64,000 nucleotides of DNA. It comes from Xylophilus rhododendri. GTDB lineage: Bacteria; Pseudomonadota; Gammaproteobacteria; Burkholderiales; Burkholderiaceae_C. The DNA lies in the NCBI RefSeq assembly GCF_009906855.1, contig NZ_CP047650.1:2294001-2358000 (forward strand), read 5' to 3'. Below the pieces are notes generated by a model. It saw only the letters and a program-made list of their open reading frames with translations, had not been told where the DNA came from and did not search any database. A program made the position numbers and the translations under genes. Shown here piece by piece: positions 55,601 through 63,694 of the stretch (position 1 is the first letter of the stretch; each line of letters opens with the position of its first letter).

Positions 55601-56749
55601 ATGGTGCAAAACCCCGATGTCTGTATCCGTGGCGCCGGCGTGGTCGGCAGCACGCTGGCCCTGCTGCTCGCTCGCGAACGCCTGCGTGTGGCGCTGGTCT
55701 CGCAAGCCCCCGCTGCCGCGGCGGCCCCGCCCAGCGGCGATGTCAGCGATGTGCGCGCCTACGCGCTGAATGCCGCCTCGCGCGAGCTGCTGCTGTCGCT
55801 GCGGGCCTGGCCCGAACCCGAGTTCGCCACCCCCGTCGCGGCCATGGAGATCCATGGCGACGGCGACGGCGTGGTCCGCTTCAGCGCCGAGGCGCAGGGC
55901 GTGCCGGCGCTGGCCTGGATCGTCGACCTGCCCGCCCTGCAGGCGCGGCTGGCCGATGCGCTGCGTTTCCAGCCCCTGGTCGAGCCGGTCGATGCGCCGC
56001 TCGCCGCCCCGCTGACCGCCGTCTGCGAAGGCCGCGCCAGCGCCACCCGCGCCACCTTCGGCGTCGAATTCGAGACCACGCCCTATCCCCAGCGCGCCAT
56101 CGCCGCCCGCCTGCGCTGCCAGAAACCCCATGGCGGCGTGGCCCGCCAGTGGTTCCTGCCCGACGGCATCCTGGCCCTGCTGCCGCTGGGCGGCCCCTCG
56201 GGCGATACCGTGGCCATGGTCTGGTCGGCCGAGACCGCCCGCGCTGGCGAACTGCTGGCGCTGGACGACGCCGCCTTCGCCGCCGAAGCCCTGGCCGCGA
56301 CCGTCGGCGCCGTGGGCACCCTCAGCCTGACCAGCCCGCGCGCCGACTGGCCCCTGCAGTTCGCCCGCGCCAACCGCTGGTGCGGCCCCATGCCCGAGGC
56401 CGGCCCCAAGACCGCCAGCTGGGTGCTGGCCGGCGACGCCGCCCACAACGTGCATCCGCTGGCCGGCCAGGGCCTGAACCTGGGCCTGGCCGATGTCGCC
56501 GAACTGGCCGAGGTGCTGCACCAGCGCGACTACTGGCGCAGCCCCGGCGACCTGCGCCTGCTGCGCCGCTACGAACGCGCCCGCAAGGCCGGCCTCTGGC
56601 CCATGGGCCTGGCCACCGACAGCCTGCAGCAACTCTTCTCCCTGCCCGGCAAGCCGGTGCAGGCCCTGCGCAACTGGGGGCTGAACGGCTTCGATGCCAG
56701 CGGCCCGGTCAAGTCCTGGCTGGCGCGCCAGGCCATGGGCACGCGTTGA
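55601..56749 (+). CDS. UbiH/UbiF/VisC-type FAD monooxygenase
   Basis: 382 residues from the ATG at 55601 (MVQNPDVCIRGAGVVGSTLALLLARE). The FAD dinucleotide fold and the family signature GDAAHNVHPLAGQGLNLGLADVAELAEVL are clear. Such enzymes hydroxylate the ubiquinone precursor ring; which position is not decidable. The N-terminal GxGxxG has CIRGAGVVGS, with Arg for the usual Gly-preceding residue. dsbC follows 60 bases later in the same direction. Confidence 0.88.
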   Translation: MVQNPDVCIRGAGVVGSTLALLLARERLRVALVSQAPAAAAAPPSGDVSDVRAYALNAASRELLLSLRAWPEPEFATPVAAMEIHGDGDGVVRFSAEAQGVPALAWIVDLPALQARLADALRFQPLVEPVDAPLAAPLTAVCEGRASATRATFGVEFETTPYPQRAIAARLRCQKPHGGVARQWFLPDGILALLPLGGPSGDTVAMVWSAETARAGELLALDDAAFAAEALAATVGAVGTLSLTSPRADWPLQFARANRWCGPMPEAGPKTASWVLAGDAAHNVHPLAGQGLNLGLADVAELAEVLHQRDYWRSPGDLRLLRRYERARKAGLWPMGLATDSLQQLFSLPGKPVQALRNWGLNGFDASGPVKSWLARQAMGTR

Positions 56750-56809
56750 ACCTTCCGCCGCACGGCCGTTCCAACCTGCCTCTTTCCTGAAAGCTCCCTG
56801 AAAGCCCCC

Positions 56810-57535
56810 ATGAGCCCCAGACGCCTTCTCCTGCCCCTGCTGACCGGCGCCGCCCTCGCTGCCGCCGCCCTGTCCGCCCAGGCCCAGGACACCGCCGCCA
56901 TCCGCAAGGCCCTGGCCGAGCGCCTGCAGATGCCGCAGCAGGTCGACGAGATCACCCGCACCCCCATCCCCGGCCTGTACGAAGTGCGCGTGGGCACCGA
57001 TGTGCTCTACAGCGACGCCAAGGGCGACTTCCTGATCCAGGGCGAGCTGCTCGACACCAAGGGCAAACGCAACCTGACCAGCGAGCGCATCAACAAACTC
57101 ACCGCCATCGACTTCGCCGCCCTGCCCGCGCAGGACGCCTTCACCATCGTGCGCGGCAACGGCAAACGCCAGGTCGCCGTCTTCGAGGACCCGAACTGCG
57201 GCTACTGCCGCCGTTTCGAGAACGACCTGAAGACCATCGACAACGTGACGGTGCATGTGTACCTGTACCCCATCCTGGGCCCCGACTCCATCGCGAAATC
57301 CAAGAACCTCTGGTGCGCCAAGGACAAGGGCCGCGCCTGGCAGGAGTGGATGCTGGAGAGCAAGGCCATCCCCCCCGCCAGCTGCGACACCGCCGCACTC
57401 GACCGCAACGTGGCCTTCGGCCGCAAGCACAAGATCAACGGCACCCCCACGCTGATCTTTGCCGACGGCAGCCGCGTGCCCGGCGCCATCAGCGCCGCCG
57501 ATATCGAAAAGCAGCTGAACGTCGCCACCCGCTGA
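56810..57535 (+). CDS. dsbC: Thiol:disulfide interchange protein DsbC
   Basis: 241 residues. Signal peptide RRLLLPLLTGAALAAAALSAQAQ, N-terminal dimerisation domain (~27-80), thioredoxin-fold domain with the redox pair C130-x-x-C133 in EDPNCGYCRRFEN and the second disulfide Cys in NLWCAKDKG and PPASCDTAAL. Cis-Pro in NGTPTLIFADG. Periplasmic disulfide isomerase, kept reduced by DsbD. Confidence 0.93.
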   Translation: MSPRRLLLPLLTGAALAAAALSAQAQDTAAIRKALAERLQMPQQVDEITRTPIPGLYEVRVGTDVLYSDAKGDFLIQGELLDTKGKRNLTSERINKLTAIDFAALPAQDAFTIVRGNGKRQVAVFEDPNCGYCRRFENDLKTIDNVTVHVYLYPILGPDSIAKSKNLWCAKDKGRAWQEWMLESKAIPPASCDTAALDRNVAFGRKHKINGTPTLIFADGSRVPGAISAADIEKQLNVATR

Positions 57536-57569
57536 ACCTCGCCAGCCCCAAAAAAACCGATCCCGCTTC

Positions 57570-59414
57570 ATGCCAGCAGCACCGCGCCCGTCACGCAACT
57601 CCCCCGTCGCGGCGCCCGCCGCTGTCCATTACCTGGTAGAAGCCGCCGACCCGCAGGCGCACCTGTTCAGCGTGACGCTGACCATCGCCGAGCCGCAGGC
57701 CGAGCAGACCGTCTCGCTGCCGGTGTGGATCCCCGGCAGCTACCTGGTGCGCGAATTCGCCCGCCACCTGCAGGGCCTGCGCGCCCAGCAGGGCCGCCGC
57801 AAGGCCGTGGTGGAACAGCAGGACAAATGCAGCTGGACCATCCGCGCCACCCCCGGCAAACCGCTGGTGCTGAGCTACCAGGTCTATGCCTTCGACAACT
57901 CGGTGCGCGCCTGCTGGCTCGACAGCCAGCGCGGCTTTTTCAACGGCACCGGCCTCTGCCTGCGCGTGCACGGCCAGGAAGACGCCCCGCACGAACTGGA
58001 ACTGCCCGCCCCCGCCGCCCTGCCCGCCTGGAAAGCCGCCACCGCCCTGCGCCCGCAGAAGACCGACAAACGCGGCTTCGGCCTGTACCGGGCCGAGGAC
58101 TACGACACCCTGGCCGACAGCCCCGTCGAACTGGGCGACTTTTGGAGCGGCGAATTCACCGCCGACGGCGTGCCCCACCGCTTCGTGGTGGCCGGCGCCG
58201 CCAAGGCCAGCTTCGACGGCGCCCGCCTGATCGAGGACAGCCGCCGCATCTGCGAGGAACAGATCCGCTTCTGGCATGCCGACGGCAGCAAACCGCCGCA
58301 CGACCGCTATGTGTTCATGCTCAACGCCGTGGACGACGGCTACGGCGGCCTGGAGCACCGCCACAGCACCGCCCTGATCTGCACCCGCCGCGACCTGCCG
58401 CGGCTGGACGACAAACGCACATCCGAGGGCTACACCACCCTGCTGGGCCTGATCAGCCACGAGTATTTCCACACCTGGAACGTGAAACGCCTGCGCCCCG
58501 CCGAACTGGCGCGCTACGACTACACGCAGGAGAACTACACCCGGCTGCTGTGGTTCTTCGAGGGTTTCACCAGCTACTACGACGACATCCTGCTGCGCCG
58601 CGCCGGCCTGCTGGACGACGCCGGCTACCTGCGCCTGCTCAACAAGACCGTCAATCAGGTGGCGCAGGCGCCGGGCCGCAAGGTGCAGTCGGTGGCGCAA
58701 TCGAGCTTCGACGCCTGGGTGAAGTACTACCGCCAGGACGAGAACACCGCCAACGCCACCATCAGCTACTACACCAAGGGCGCGCTGGTGGCCCTGTGCT
58801 TCGACCTGAGCCTGCGCCGCGAAGGCAAGGGCAGCCTGGACGACACCATGCGCAGCCTGTGGCAGCGCTGCGCCGCCGGCCCGATGACCGAGGCGGATTT
58901 TGCAGAAGTGCTGGCCGCGCAGGCCGGCCGCCCCTACGCCGCCGAGATCGCCGCCTGGGTGCACGGCACCGGCGAGCTGCCCCTGGCCGAACTGCTGGCC
59001 GCGCACGGCGTGGAAACCGCGGCCGACCCATCCCAGCCCGCGCAGCGCCTGGGCCTGCGCGCCACCGAAACCAACGGCTCGGTACAGATCAAGGTGGTGC
59101 TGCGCGGCGGCGCGGCCGAACGCGCCGGTTTTGCGGCCGGCGACGAGTGGCTGGGACTGGAAACCCCCGACGGCGCCGCCTGGCGCCTGGCCAAGCTGGA
59201 AGACCTGGCCCTGTACCTGGGCAAGGGCCGCAAGTCGACCGCCCTGGTGGCGCGGGACCGGCGGCTGCTGAGGCTGGCGCTGGAACTGCCGGCGGTGGAC
59301 ACCACGGCGCGGCTGGTGCTGAAGGATGCGGCGGCGGTGTCGGCCTGGCTGGCGGGGCGCGCGGCTGCTGCTGGTGCTGCTTCCGGTTCTGCTGCGGGCA
59401 AACGCCAGAAATAG
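57570..59414 (+). CDS. M61-family metallopeptidase (glycyl aminopeptidase type)
   Basis: 614 residues. Zinc motif HEYFH at H297-H301 with the third ligand Glu331 in FFEGFTSYY; substrate-N-terminus region GGLEHRHSTAL (~259-269). A PDZ domain lies in the C-terminal part (RLGLRATETNGSVQIKVVLRGGAAERAGFAAGDEWLGL). Cytoplasmic or periplasmic aminopeptidase that prefers N-terminal Gly/Ala; no clear signal peptide is seen. The last ~25 residues are Ala-rich. tRNA-Met starts 46 bases after the stop. Confidence 0.92.
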   Translation: MPAAPRPSRNSPVAAPAAVHYLVEAADPQAHLFSVTLTIAEPQAEQTVSLPVWIPGSYLVREFARHLQGLRAQQGRRKAVVEQQDKCSWTIRATPGKPLVLSYQVYAFDNSVRACWLDSQRGFFNGTGLCLRVHGQEDAPHELELPAPAALPAWKAATALRPQKTDKRGFGLYRAEDYDTLADSPVELGDFWSGEFTADGVPHRFVVAGAAKASFDGARLIEDSRRICEEQIRFWHADGSKPPHDRYVFMLNAVDDGYGGLEHRHSTALICTRRDLPRLDDKRTSEGYTTLLGLISHEYFHTWNVKRLRPAELARYDYTQENYTRLLWFFEGFTSYYDDILLRRAGLLDDAGYLRLLNKTVNQVAQAPGRKVQSVAQSSFDAWVKYYRQDENTANATISYYTKGALVALCFDLSLRREGKGSLDDTMRSLWQRCAAGPMTEADFAEVLAAQAGRPYAAEIAAWVHGTGELPLAELLAAHGVETAADPSQPAQRLGLRATETNGSVQIKVVLRGGAAERAGFAAGDEWLGLETPDGAAWRLAKLEDLALYLGKGRKSTALVARDRRLLRLALELPAVDTTARLVLKDAAAVSAWLAGRAAAAGAASGSAAGKRQK

Positions 59415-59420
59415 GCCCGC

Positions 59421-59450
59421 TTGCGGAGCCCGAAAAAGCCGGGCTATAAT
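59421..59450 (+). promoter_or_regulatory. tRNA-Met promoter
   Basis: -10 TATAAT at 59445-59450, an exact consensus, with TTGCGG at 59421-59426, 18 bases upstream, as the -35. Transcription would start about 6-7 bases before the tRNA. Confidence 0.8.
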
Positions 59451-59459
59451 CTGCGGCTC

Positions 59460-59536
59460 GGCGCTTTAGCTCAGTCGGTTAGAGCGATGGAATCATAATC
59501 CACAGGTCCGCGGTTCGAATCCGTGAAGCGCCACCA
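59460..59536 (+). tRNA. tRNA-Met (anticodon CAT)
   Basis: A 77-base cloverleaf with encoded CCA. Acceptor stem GGCGCTT (59460-59466) pairs with AAGCGCC (59526-59532), discriminator A, CCA at 59534-59536. D arm GCTC/GAGC, anticodon loop ATCATAA with CAT, T arm with GGTTCGAAT. The first anticodon-stem pair is A-C. Elongator Met is the likeliest; an Ile(k2CAT) role cannot be excluded from sequence alone. Its 3' end is a typical integrase target. Confidence 0.93.
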
Positions 59537-59545
59537 AATTTGAAC

Positions 59546-59580
59546 AAGCCTCTCAGGTCATCGACTTGAGAGGCTTTTTC
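59546..59580 (+). terminator. Intrinsic terminator of the tRNA
   Basis: Perfect 10-bp stem AAGCCTCTCA (59546-59555) with TGAGAGGCTT (59567-59576), 11-base loop, then TTTTTC. It directly follows the tRNA. The opposite-strand gene at 59558-59965 ends inside this hairpin. Confidence 0.9.
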
Positions 59581-59965
59581 TTTGGTCGATCAGTGCTCGC
59601 CGCCCCAGTTCGAAAAGCAGTTCCTGAGGGTCGGGCCGCACCCAGGGCCCACCGTCCAGAGGTACGAACTCGCATCCCAGGTGCGCCACTATCTGTGCAA
59701 TCCGGGCGATGCGGCCCGGCTCCAGGATTTCGGTCGAAAGGGTCGCGTAGGCCGATCCCGCGATGGACTGTGGCAGTTCGATCCAGTTGGAGCCGTCACC
59801 GTAGAGGCAAGCACCGTCCGCCAAGTCGGACCGACACATCGAGGCCTGAGCCATGCAATGAGCTTCGTCGAGCCGGGTGGCGGACAAACCATCCAAGCCG
59901 TCGCACAAGCTGCACTCGCCCGCGTTCCAGACAAGCCGGACGAGCTTAAAACCTAGCTGATTCAT
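59558..59965 (-). CDS. Hypothetical protein, orphan
   Basis: 135 residues, start MNQLGFKLVRLVWNAGECS. It has several Cys in the first half (ECSLCDG, HCMAQASMC), no signal peptide, and an ordinary composition ending PQELLFELGRRALIDQRK. Its stop lies within the tRNA terminator. An overlapping + frame is less protein-like. I do not recognise the family. It is the first gene beyond the tRNA and is likely island cargo. Confidence 0.5.
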   Translation of the reverse strand: MNQLGFKLVRLVWNAGECSLCDGLDGLSATRLDEAHCMAQASMCRSDLADGACLYGDGSNWIELPQSIAGSAYATLSTEILEPGRIARIAQIVAHLGCEFVPLDGGPWVRPDPQELLFELGRRALIDQRKSLSSR

Positions 59966-60126
59966 GTTCGTTTCCGTTCCACGCGATGCTCACGCCAAGA
60001 TGAGCGGCCACTGGTCAATCCAGCATTAATGGTACTTATAGGCCGCGTACTTTTCAACCGTGTTTACATAGGCGGTGAACTCATAAGCCGTGGCACCTTT
60101 GTCGTCATCTAGCGAGCATCGCGCCC

Positions 60127-60393
60127 ATGCCCATGTCCCCAGATGAAAAGAAGCAGAAGCCCGCAGTCCTCGTCGCCTTCGGCGTGGCCGTCAGGCGCTA
60201 CCGCAAAGAAAAGGGCTTGTCCCAAGAGGCGTTCGCCGATCAGTGCGGCATTGATCGCAGCTACATGGGCGGGATCGAACGAGGTGAGCGGAATGTGGCT
60301 TTGCTCAACATCGCCCGGATCGCGCAGACGCTTGGGATGGAACTGTCTGTGTTTTTTGTTGCGCTGGACGCTTACGGCGAGGCAGTAGATTAA
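60127..60393 (+). CDS. XRE-family helix-turn-helix regulator
   Basis: 88 residues. HTH_3 core [51 protein letters not shown] split over ~20-75, a typical phage-repressor-type domain. ATG at 60127, or 60133. It stands just inside the tRNA-flanking island and may be an island or control protein of the neighbouring module. Confidence 0.9.
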   Translation: MPMSPDEKKQKPAVLVAFGVAVRRYRKEKGLSQEAFADQCGIDRSYMGGIERGERNVALLNIARIAQTLGMELSVFFVALDAYGEAVD

Positions 60394-60454
60394 GGCGAGG
60401 CTGGCAGACGCGCCTATTGGCATTTATGCTCCATGAAGCCATTGCCTTTAGCAG

Positions 60455-60834
60455 TGAATCGCCCCGGGTCTTGAGGAGGCTTCAACTCCAAAAAAAAGGT
60501 GAAGCCATGAAAAAGTCGAATAAGTTGTCGTCTGGGGACGTGAGCGTGCGGAGAGGATGGCGTTGGAGCACCGGGGGGAGAACCCCGCCGCGGTGGGCGG
60601 CAATCGAATCCATAGCGCTAAAGATTGACTGCGTGCCACAGCCGCTCTACGAATAGGCAAAGCGAGCCAAGGTAGATGCTTGCTTGTGCGAGGATGTGAC
60701 GACCAGTGAGGCTCAGCGGGTCTAACACCTAGAGCGCGAAGTCAAGGAACTGCGCGGGGCCAACGAGATATTGAATATGGCCGGTGCGCTTCACCCGCAG
60801 CCGAAGCTCGATATAGCAGATCAAACACGGGCGA
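60455..60834 (+). mobile_element. Decayed IS3-family element remnant
   Basis: Left end TGAATCGCCCCGGG (60455 on) resembles the IS3-type terminal inverted repeat with the GAGG-rich leader, followed by a degenerate orfA at 60507. Only the start of the element is left; no orfB or right end is seen before the GAP1 gene. Confidence 0.75.
60507..60834 (+). pseudogene. IS3-family transposase OrfA, with two internal stops
   Basis: Begins MKKSNKLSSGDVSVRRGWRW and keeps the family landmarks WAAIESIALKIDCVPQPLYE, then TAG, then VTTSEAQRV, TAA, LEREVKELRGANEILNMAG. All these lie in one frame, so the stops are point mutations. OrfA is the DNA-binding part of the IS3 transposase. It is non-functional. Confidence 0.85.
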
Positions 60835-62802
60835 TCAAGGCCGTAAAGCTTGCGCCAAAATTTCTGCACCGACGATTTCCTCAGCAGATTTTTTCAACAT
60901 TTTTAAGCTCTTATCCCCCGTGACCAAACCGGCAAAGGAATCACACGAATATTCATTCTTGAGGTAAGAAAATATTGCAGCAAGTCGCAAACGATGAGAG
61001 ACATCCCAATTCCCTAACCATCCTAGGTCAGGAAGCCAAGGCGAGATAATATCTAAAGCACGCCATGGCAGCCGTCCTTTTAAAGAGAGGCGGTGCACAT
61101 TATCGAAAAACTGCTCAAGCAACAAGCGGCCACCCGTATCACCGCAGGCAAACGCCAAGCCAACCAAGAAAACTTCAAGCGTTTCCCGTTTGTCCTCAGA
61201 AACATCGATTGCCAAGGGCTGTAAGACACGCATCCATGGATCTGTACCAATTGCAATCACGCTCTCGTCCAACCAGTGCATGGCTTCTGCCAAGTCATAC
61301 ATCAGGCTGACACGATTCACGCGGGCCATTACATCGGAATTTAGTAGGTTCTGCGGCGATCTAATTAGCGAGCTAACCCATGCAGCGCCAATGGGCGCAG
61401 AACCACCGTCCAAAGCGGTAACGACCTCCAAAGCCGACTCTGACGGGAAATCATCGACGATATAGTCTGCCAATTGCCAGTCATCGCGAAAAATCAAGCT
61501 CGGTATCAATGATCGAACAACGCCGTGGCCTTTCGGCACCAGTTTCAAAATTGAAAGTAGTGTTGTATTGTCAAGTACAGATATATCACAAGAATCAAGC
61601 AATTCTGGCCGACTAGAAATCATGCGGCCCCGAAGTGCAGGGTATTTCGTTGTTTGACGCCAAAAATCGTCTTGTGGCATTGAAGCGGTAATTACTTTGA
61701 AAACTTTCCCTTCGAATTCGGTAGAGGGCTGCGCAGTTTTTTCTGCAAGGTGCAACAGATCTTGAGGTCTGCTAGACCAAAGATGAGTGAGCCGCTCGAG
61801 GCCAATACTAGAGGGTTCCGGGAATGTTTCACTTCCACCCTGAGCCAAGAAAAACCAAAGTACGTCTAGCTGGGTGGCTGTCACAAGCGTGCCGTCAATG
61901 AGGTCTTGTTTTAGACTGATAGCGTCTTCGCGTTCAGGAAACGCGTCCAAGACAAGACCAAGCACTTCCGATGCGCCATCAAACTCGCCAGAAACTTGTG
62001 CCATTCCAAGTTTTACCAATGGACGGAACGAACCTTTTTGGCGGCGAACGTCCTGACCATATTTCCAGAGAAAAGGGCGCAATAAGCCACTTTCGCCTGC
62101 CAAGGCATCCGCCATAGCAGCATCGATCCAAACTGGCCGATCAAATTGGTCACCCTGTGATTCGACCAAATCGAGCTGCAAATTGAAATCAAATTTAACT
62201 GCTCCAGCTGTCCGCGTATCACGAGAAACAGCCGTCGAAAAGCGGAAATTCCTTCTTAGCGTGGGCCATTGTTGTGCCCATATGTCAAAAACTGCTGAGT
62301 CGATTTCTCCGGCTCTAGCTACCTTTATGCCCGTCGACCCACCGTCGTACAATGCGGCATAGATTTTCAACAAAGCATCATAAGAAAAATCGAAAGACCG
62401 CACGCCACGGGAAACACCGTTTGGGGGCAAAACAATAGTACTTTTATAACTGTGATACTGAGAATTGATTTCAGGCCGTCGAAAAACGGAGGCAAGCAGA
62501 GAAAGGTCTCCAAGCACTTCGAAAACTTGTAAATCAAGTAAAAGCACGTGCGTCCATACGCAGCCTGGGCGCGGCATTTCAGGCGCGAGCCAAGTCTTCA
62601 TCAGCGCATAACGACCGATGTTCGGCATGGGCACGCCCGTGTAATACCCATCGGCGCCAGGGAAAACTACCCCAGGAGCAAGGTCACTCAACTCAGCCAG
62701 ATCCGACAACTCAGCGCCAAGGTGCATCGACGACGCGAGTAATCTATGACCATCGTCGTAGCCGAAAACACACTGGTCTAATTTCATTGGAAACTTATTC
62801 AT
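60835..62802 (-). CDS. GTPase-associated protein 1 (GAP1)-like protein
   Basis: 655 residues from the ATG at 62802, whose ATGA overlaps the stop of the GTPase gene. The N-terminus has the GAP1-N landmarks: FGYDDGHRLLASS (13-25), LSDLAPG, YALMKTWLAPEMPRPG with CVWTHVLLL (~65-89), then FRRPEI. The rest is a long helical, Leu/Asp-rich region without further motifs I can name, fitting GAP1-M/GAP1-C. In the work of Aravind and colleagues such proteins accompany double-GTPase (DO-GTPase) proteins in predicted biological conflict systems. The DNA is clearly AT-richer than the core genome. The 3' end abuts the IS remnant, so the C-terminus may be truncated. Confidence 0.75.
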   Translation of the reverse strand: MNKFPMKLDQCVFGYDDGHRLLASSMHLGAELSDLAELSDLAPGVVFPGADGYYTGVPMPNIGRYALMKTWLAPEMPRPGCVWTHVLLLDLQVFEVLGDLSLLASVFRRPEINSQYHSYKSTIVLPPNGVSRGVRSFDFSYDALLKIYAALYDGGSTGIKVARAGEIDSAVFDIWAQQWPTLRRNFRFSTAVSRDTRTAGAVKFDFNLQLDLVESQGDQFDRPVWIDAAMADALAGESGLLRPFLWKYGQDVRRQKGSFRPLVKLGMAQVSGEFDGASEVLGLVLDAFPEREDAISLKQDLIDGTLVTATQLDVLWFFLAQGGSETFPEPSSIGLERLTHLWSSRPQDLLHLAEKTAQPSTEFEGKVFKVITASMPQDDFWRQTTKYPALRGRMISSRPELLDSCDISVLDNTTLLSILKLVPKGHGVVRSLIPSLIFRDDWQLADYIVDDFPSESALEVVTALDGGSAPIGAAWVSSLIRSPQNLLNSDVMARVNRVSLMYDLAEAMHWLDESVIAIGTDPWMRVLQPLAIDVSEDKRETLEVFLVGLAFACGDTGGRLLLEQFFDNVHRLSLKGRLPWRALDIISPWLPDLGWLGNWDVSHRLRLAAIFSYLKNEYSCDSFAGLVTGDKSLKMLKKSAEEIVGAEILAQALRP

Positions 62803-63692
62803 TCTTCCGACAGCAACCACACAAGCGGAGCTGTCAGATCATGGTCCGTTTCCGCCGGGCCAACCACACGAATTCGGCGACTCGCACTAGGCTGCTGTGC
62901 GATTAATTTGATTGCATCAGCATCCTGTAGATCAGCGCCTTGGGCCGAAACACCATAAATTCTTGTACGAAATGTTTCCTCGTTAGATCTTAAAAACTGA
63001 CTGACTAGAGGCATGCATTCGGTAAGCCATTCGACAGGCGAAATTTTTCTGGCTTCTACTAAATCCCACGCGGAGATAATGATCACTAGACGTCGGCGGC
63101 GCGGCGCAAAGGGAAGACACAAGAGATCGCTCAGAATTTGTACGATGCGAACCTGGGCTGGAATAGCCTTAGGTGACCACTCTTCGGCTTCTTGGGCAAT
63201 TCCTACCCGGTCGGATTCTGGCTGGTCACCGCTAATCTCTGACACAGAATCACTAGCGCCCGCCGGTACCGAAGCATTGAGCTCGAGGATCGACATAGTG
63301 TCACCCTTAAGATCCGCGCCGATGAAAAACAATATTCCATCATCTTCGGAGACTGCCTCAACAAAATCAGGCTTGCTTTGTCGGGCTTCAACTTGTATGT
63401 CAAACGCCTCGCCAGCCAAATCAGGAAAATAGGCGACGCCTTTACTTCCAGTATGAGTATCCAGAAGCTTGATCTTCACATTTACATCACCGCCGTACTG
63501 TGATGTACGGGGAATCTTTTGAAAAGTCCTCCAAGCCTGCGCGATAAGATTTAAATATTTCAGATCACCATCATAGTCATCTAGCAAGAGTCTCGATTTC
63601 ACTTCGCCGGCACTAACCAAATGCCAAAGCGCAGCCAGAAAGGTGCTTTTTCCGGACGCAGGGAGGCCCATGATCACAAAATTCGACTCCAC
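62799..63692 (-). CDS. P-loop GTPase of the GAP1 module (DO-GTPase1-like)
   Basis: 297 residues from a GTG at 63692, 2 bases after the previous stop. P-loop GLPASGKST (9-17), switch-II-type YFPDLAGEAFD (D91, G94), a hydrophobic strand VIIISAWD where the NKxD motif would be (W209-D210, degenerate). It resembles the first GTPase of the double-GTPase pairs that travel with GAP1. Predicted cytoplasmic switch that senses an invasion signal and passes it to effector components. Low GC and coupling to both neighbours mark the operon. Confidence 0.75.
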   Translation of the reverse strand: MESNFVIMGLPASGKSTFLAALWHLVSAGEVKSRLLLDDYDGDLKYLNLIAQAWRTFQKIPRTSQYGGDVNVKIKLLDTHTGSKGVAYFPDLAGEAFDIQVEARQSKPDFVEAVSEDDGILFFIGADLKGDTMSILELNASVPAGASDSVSEISGDQPESDRVGIAQEAEEWSPKAIPAQVRIVQILSDLLCLPFAPRRRRLVIIISAWDLVEARKISPVEWLTECMPLVSQFLRSNEETFRTRIYGVSAQGADLQDADAIKLIAQQPSASRRIRVVGPAETDHDLTAPLVWLLSEE

Positions 63693-63694
63693 GG

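Noticed and set aside
59582..59956. Plus-strand open frame of 124 residues after the tRNA
   Set aside because: The minus-strand frame at the same place has better start context and more protein-like composition; the plus frame also begins inside the tRNA terminator tail.
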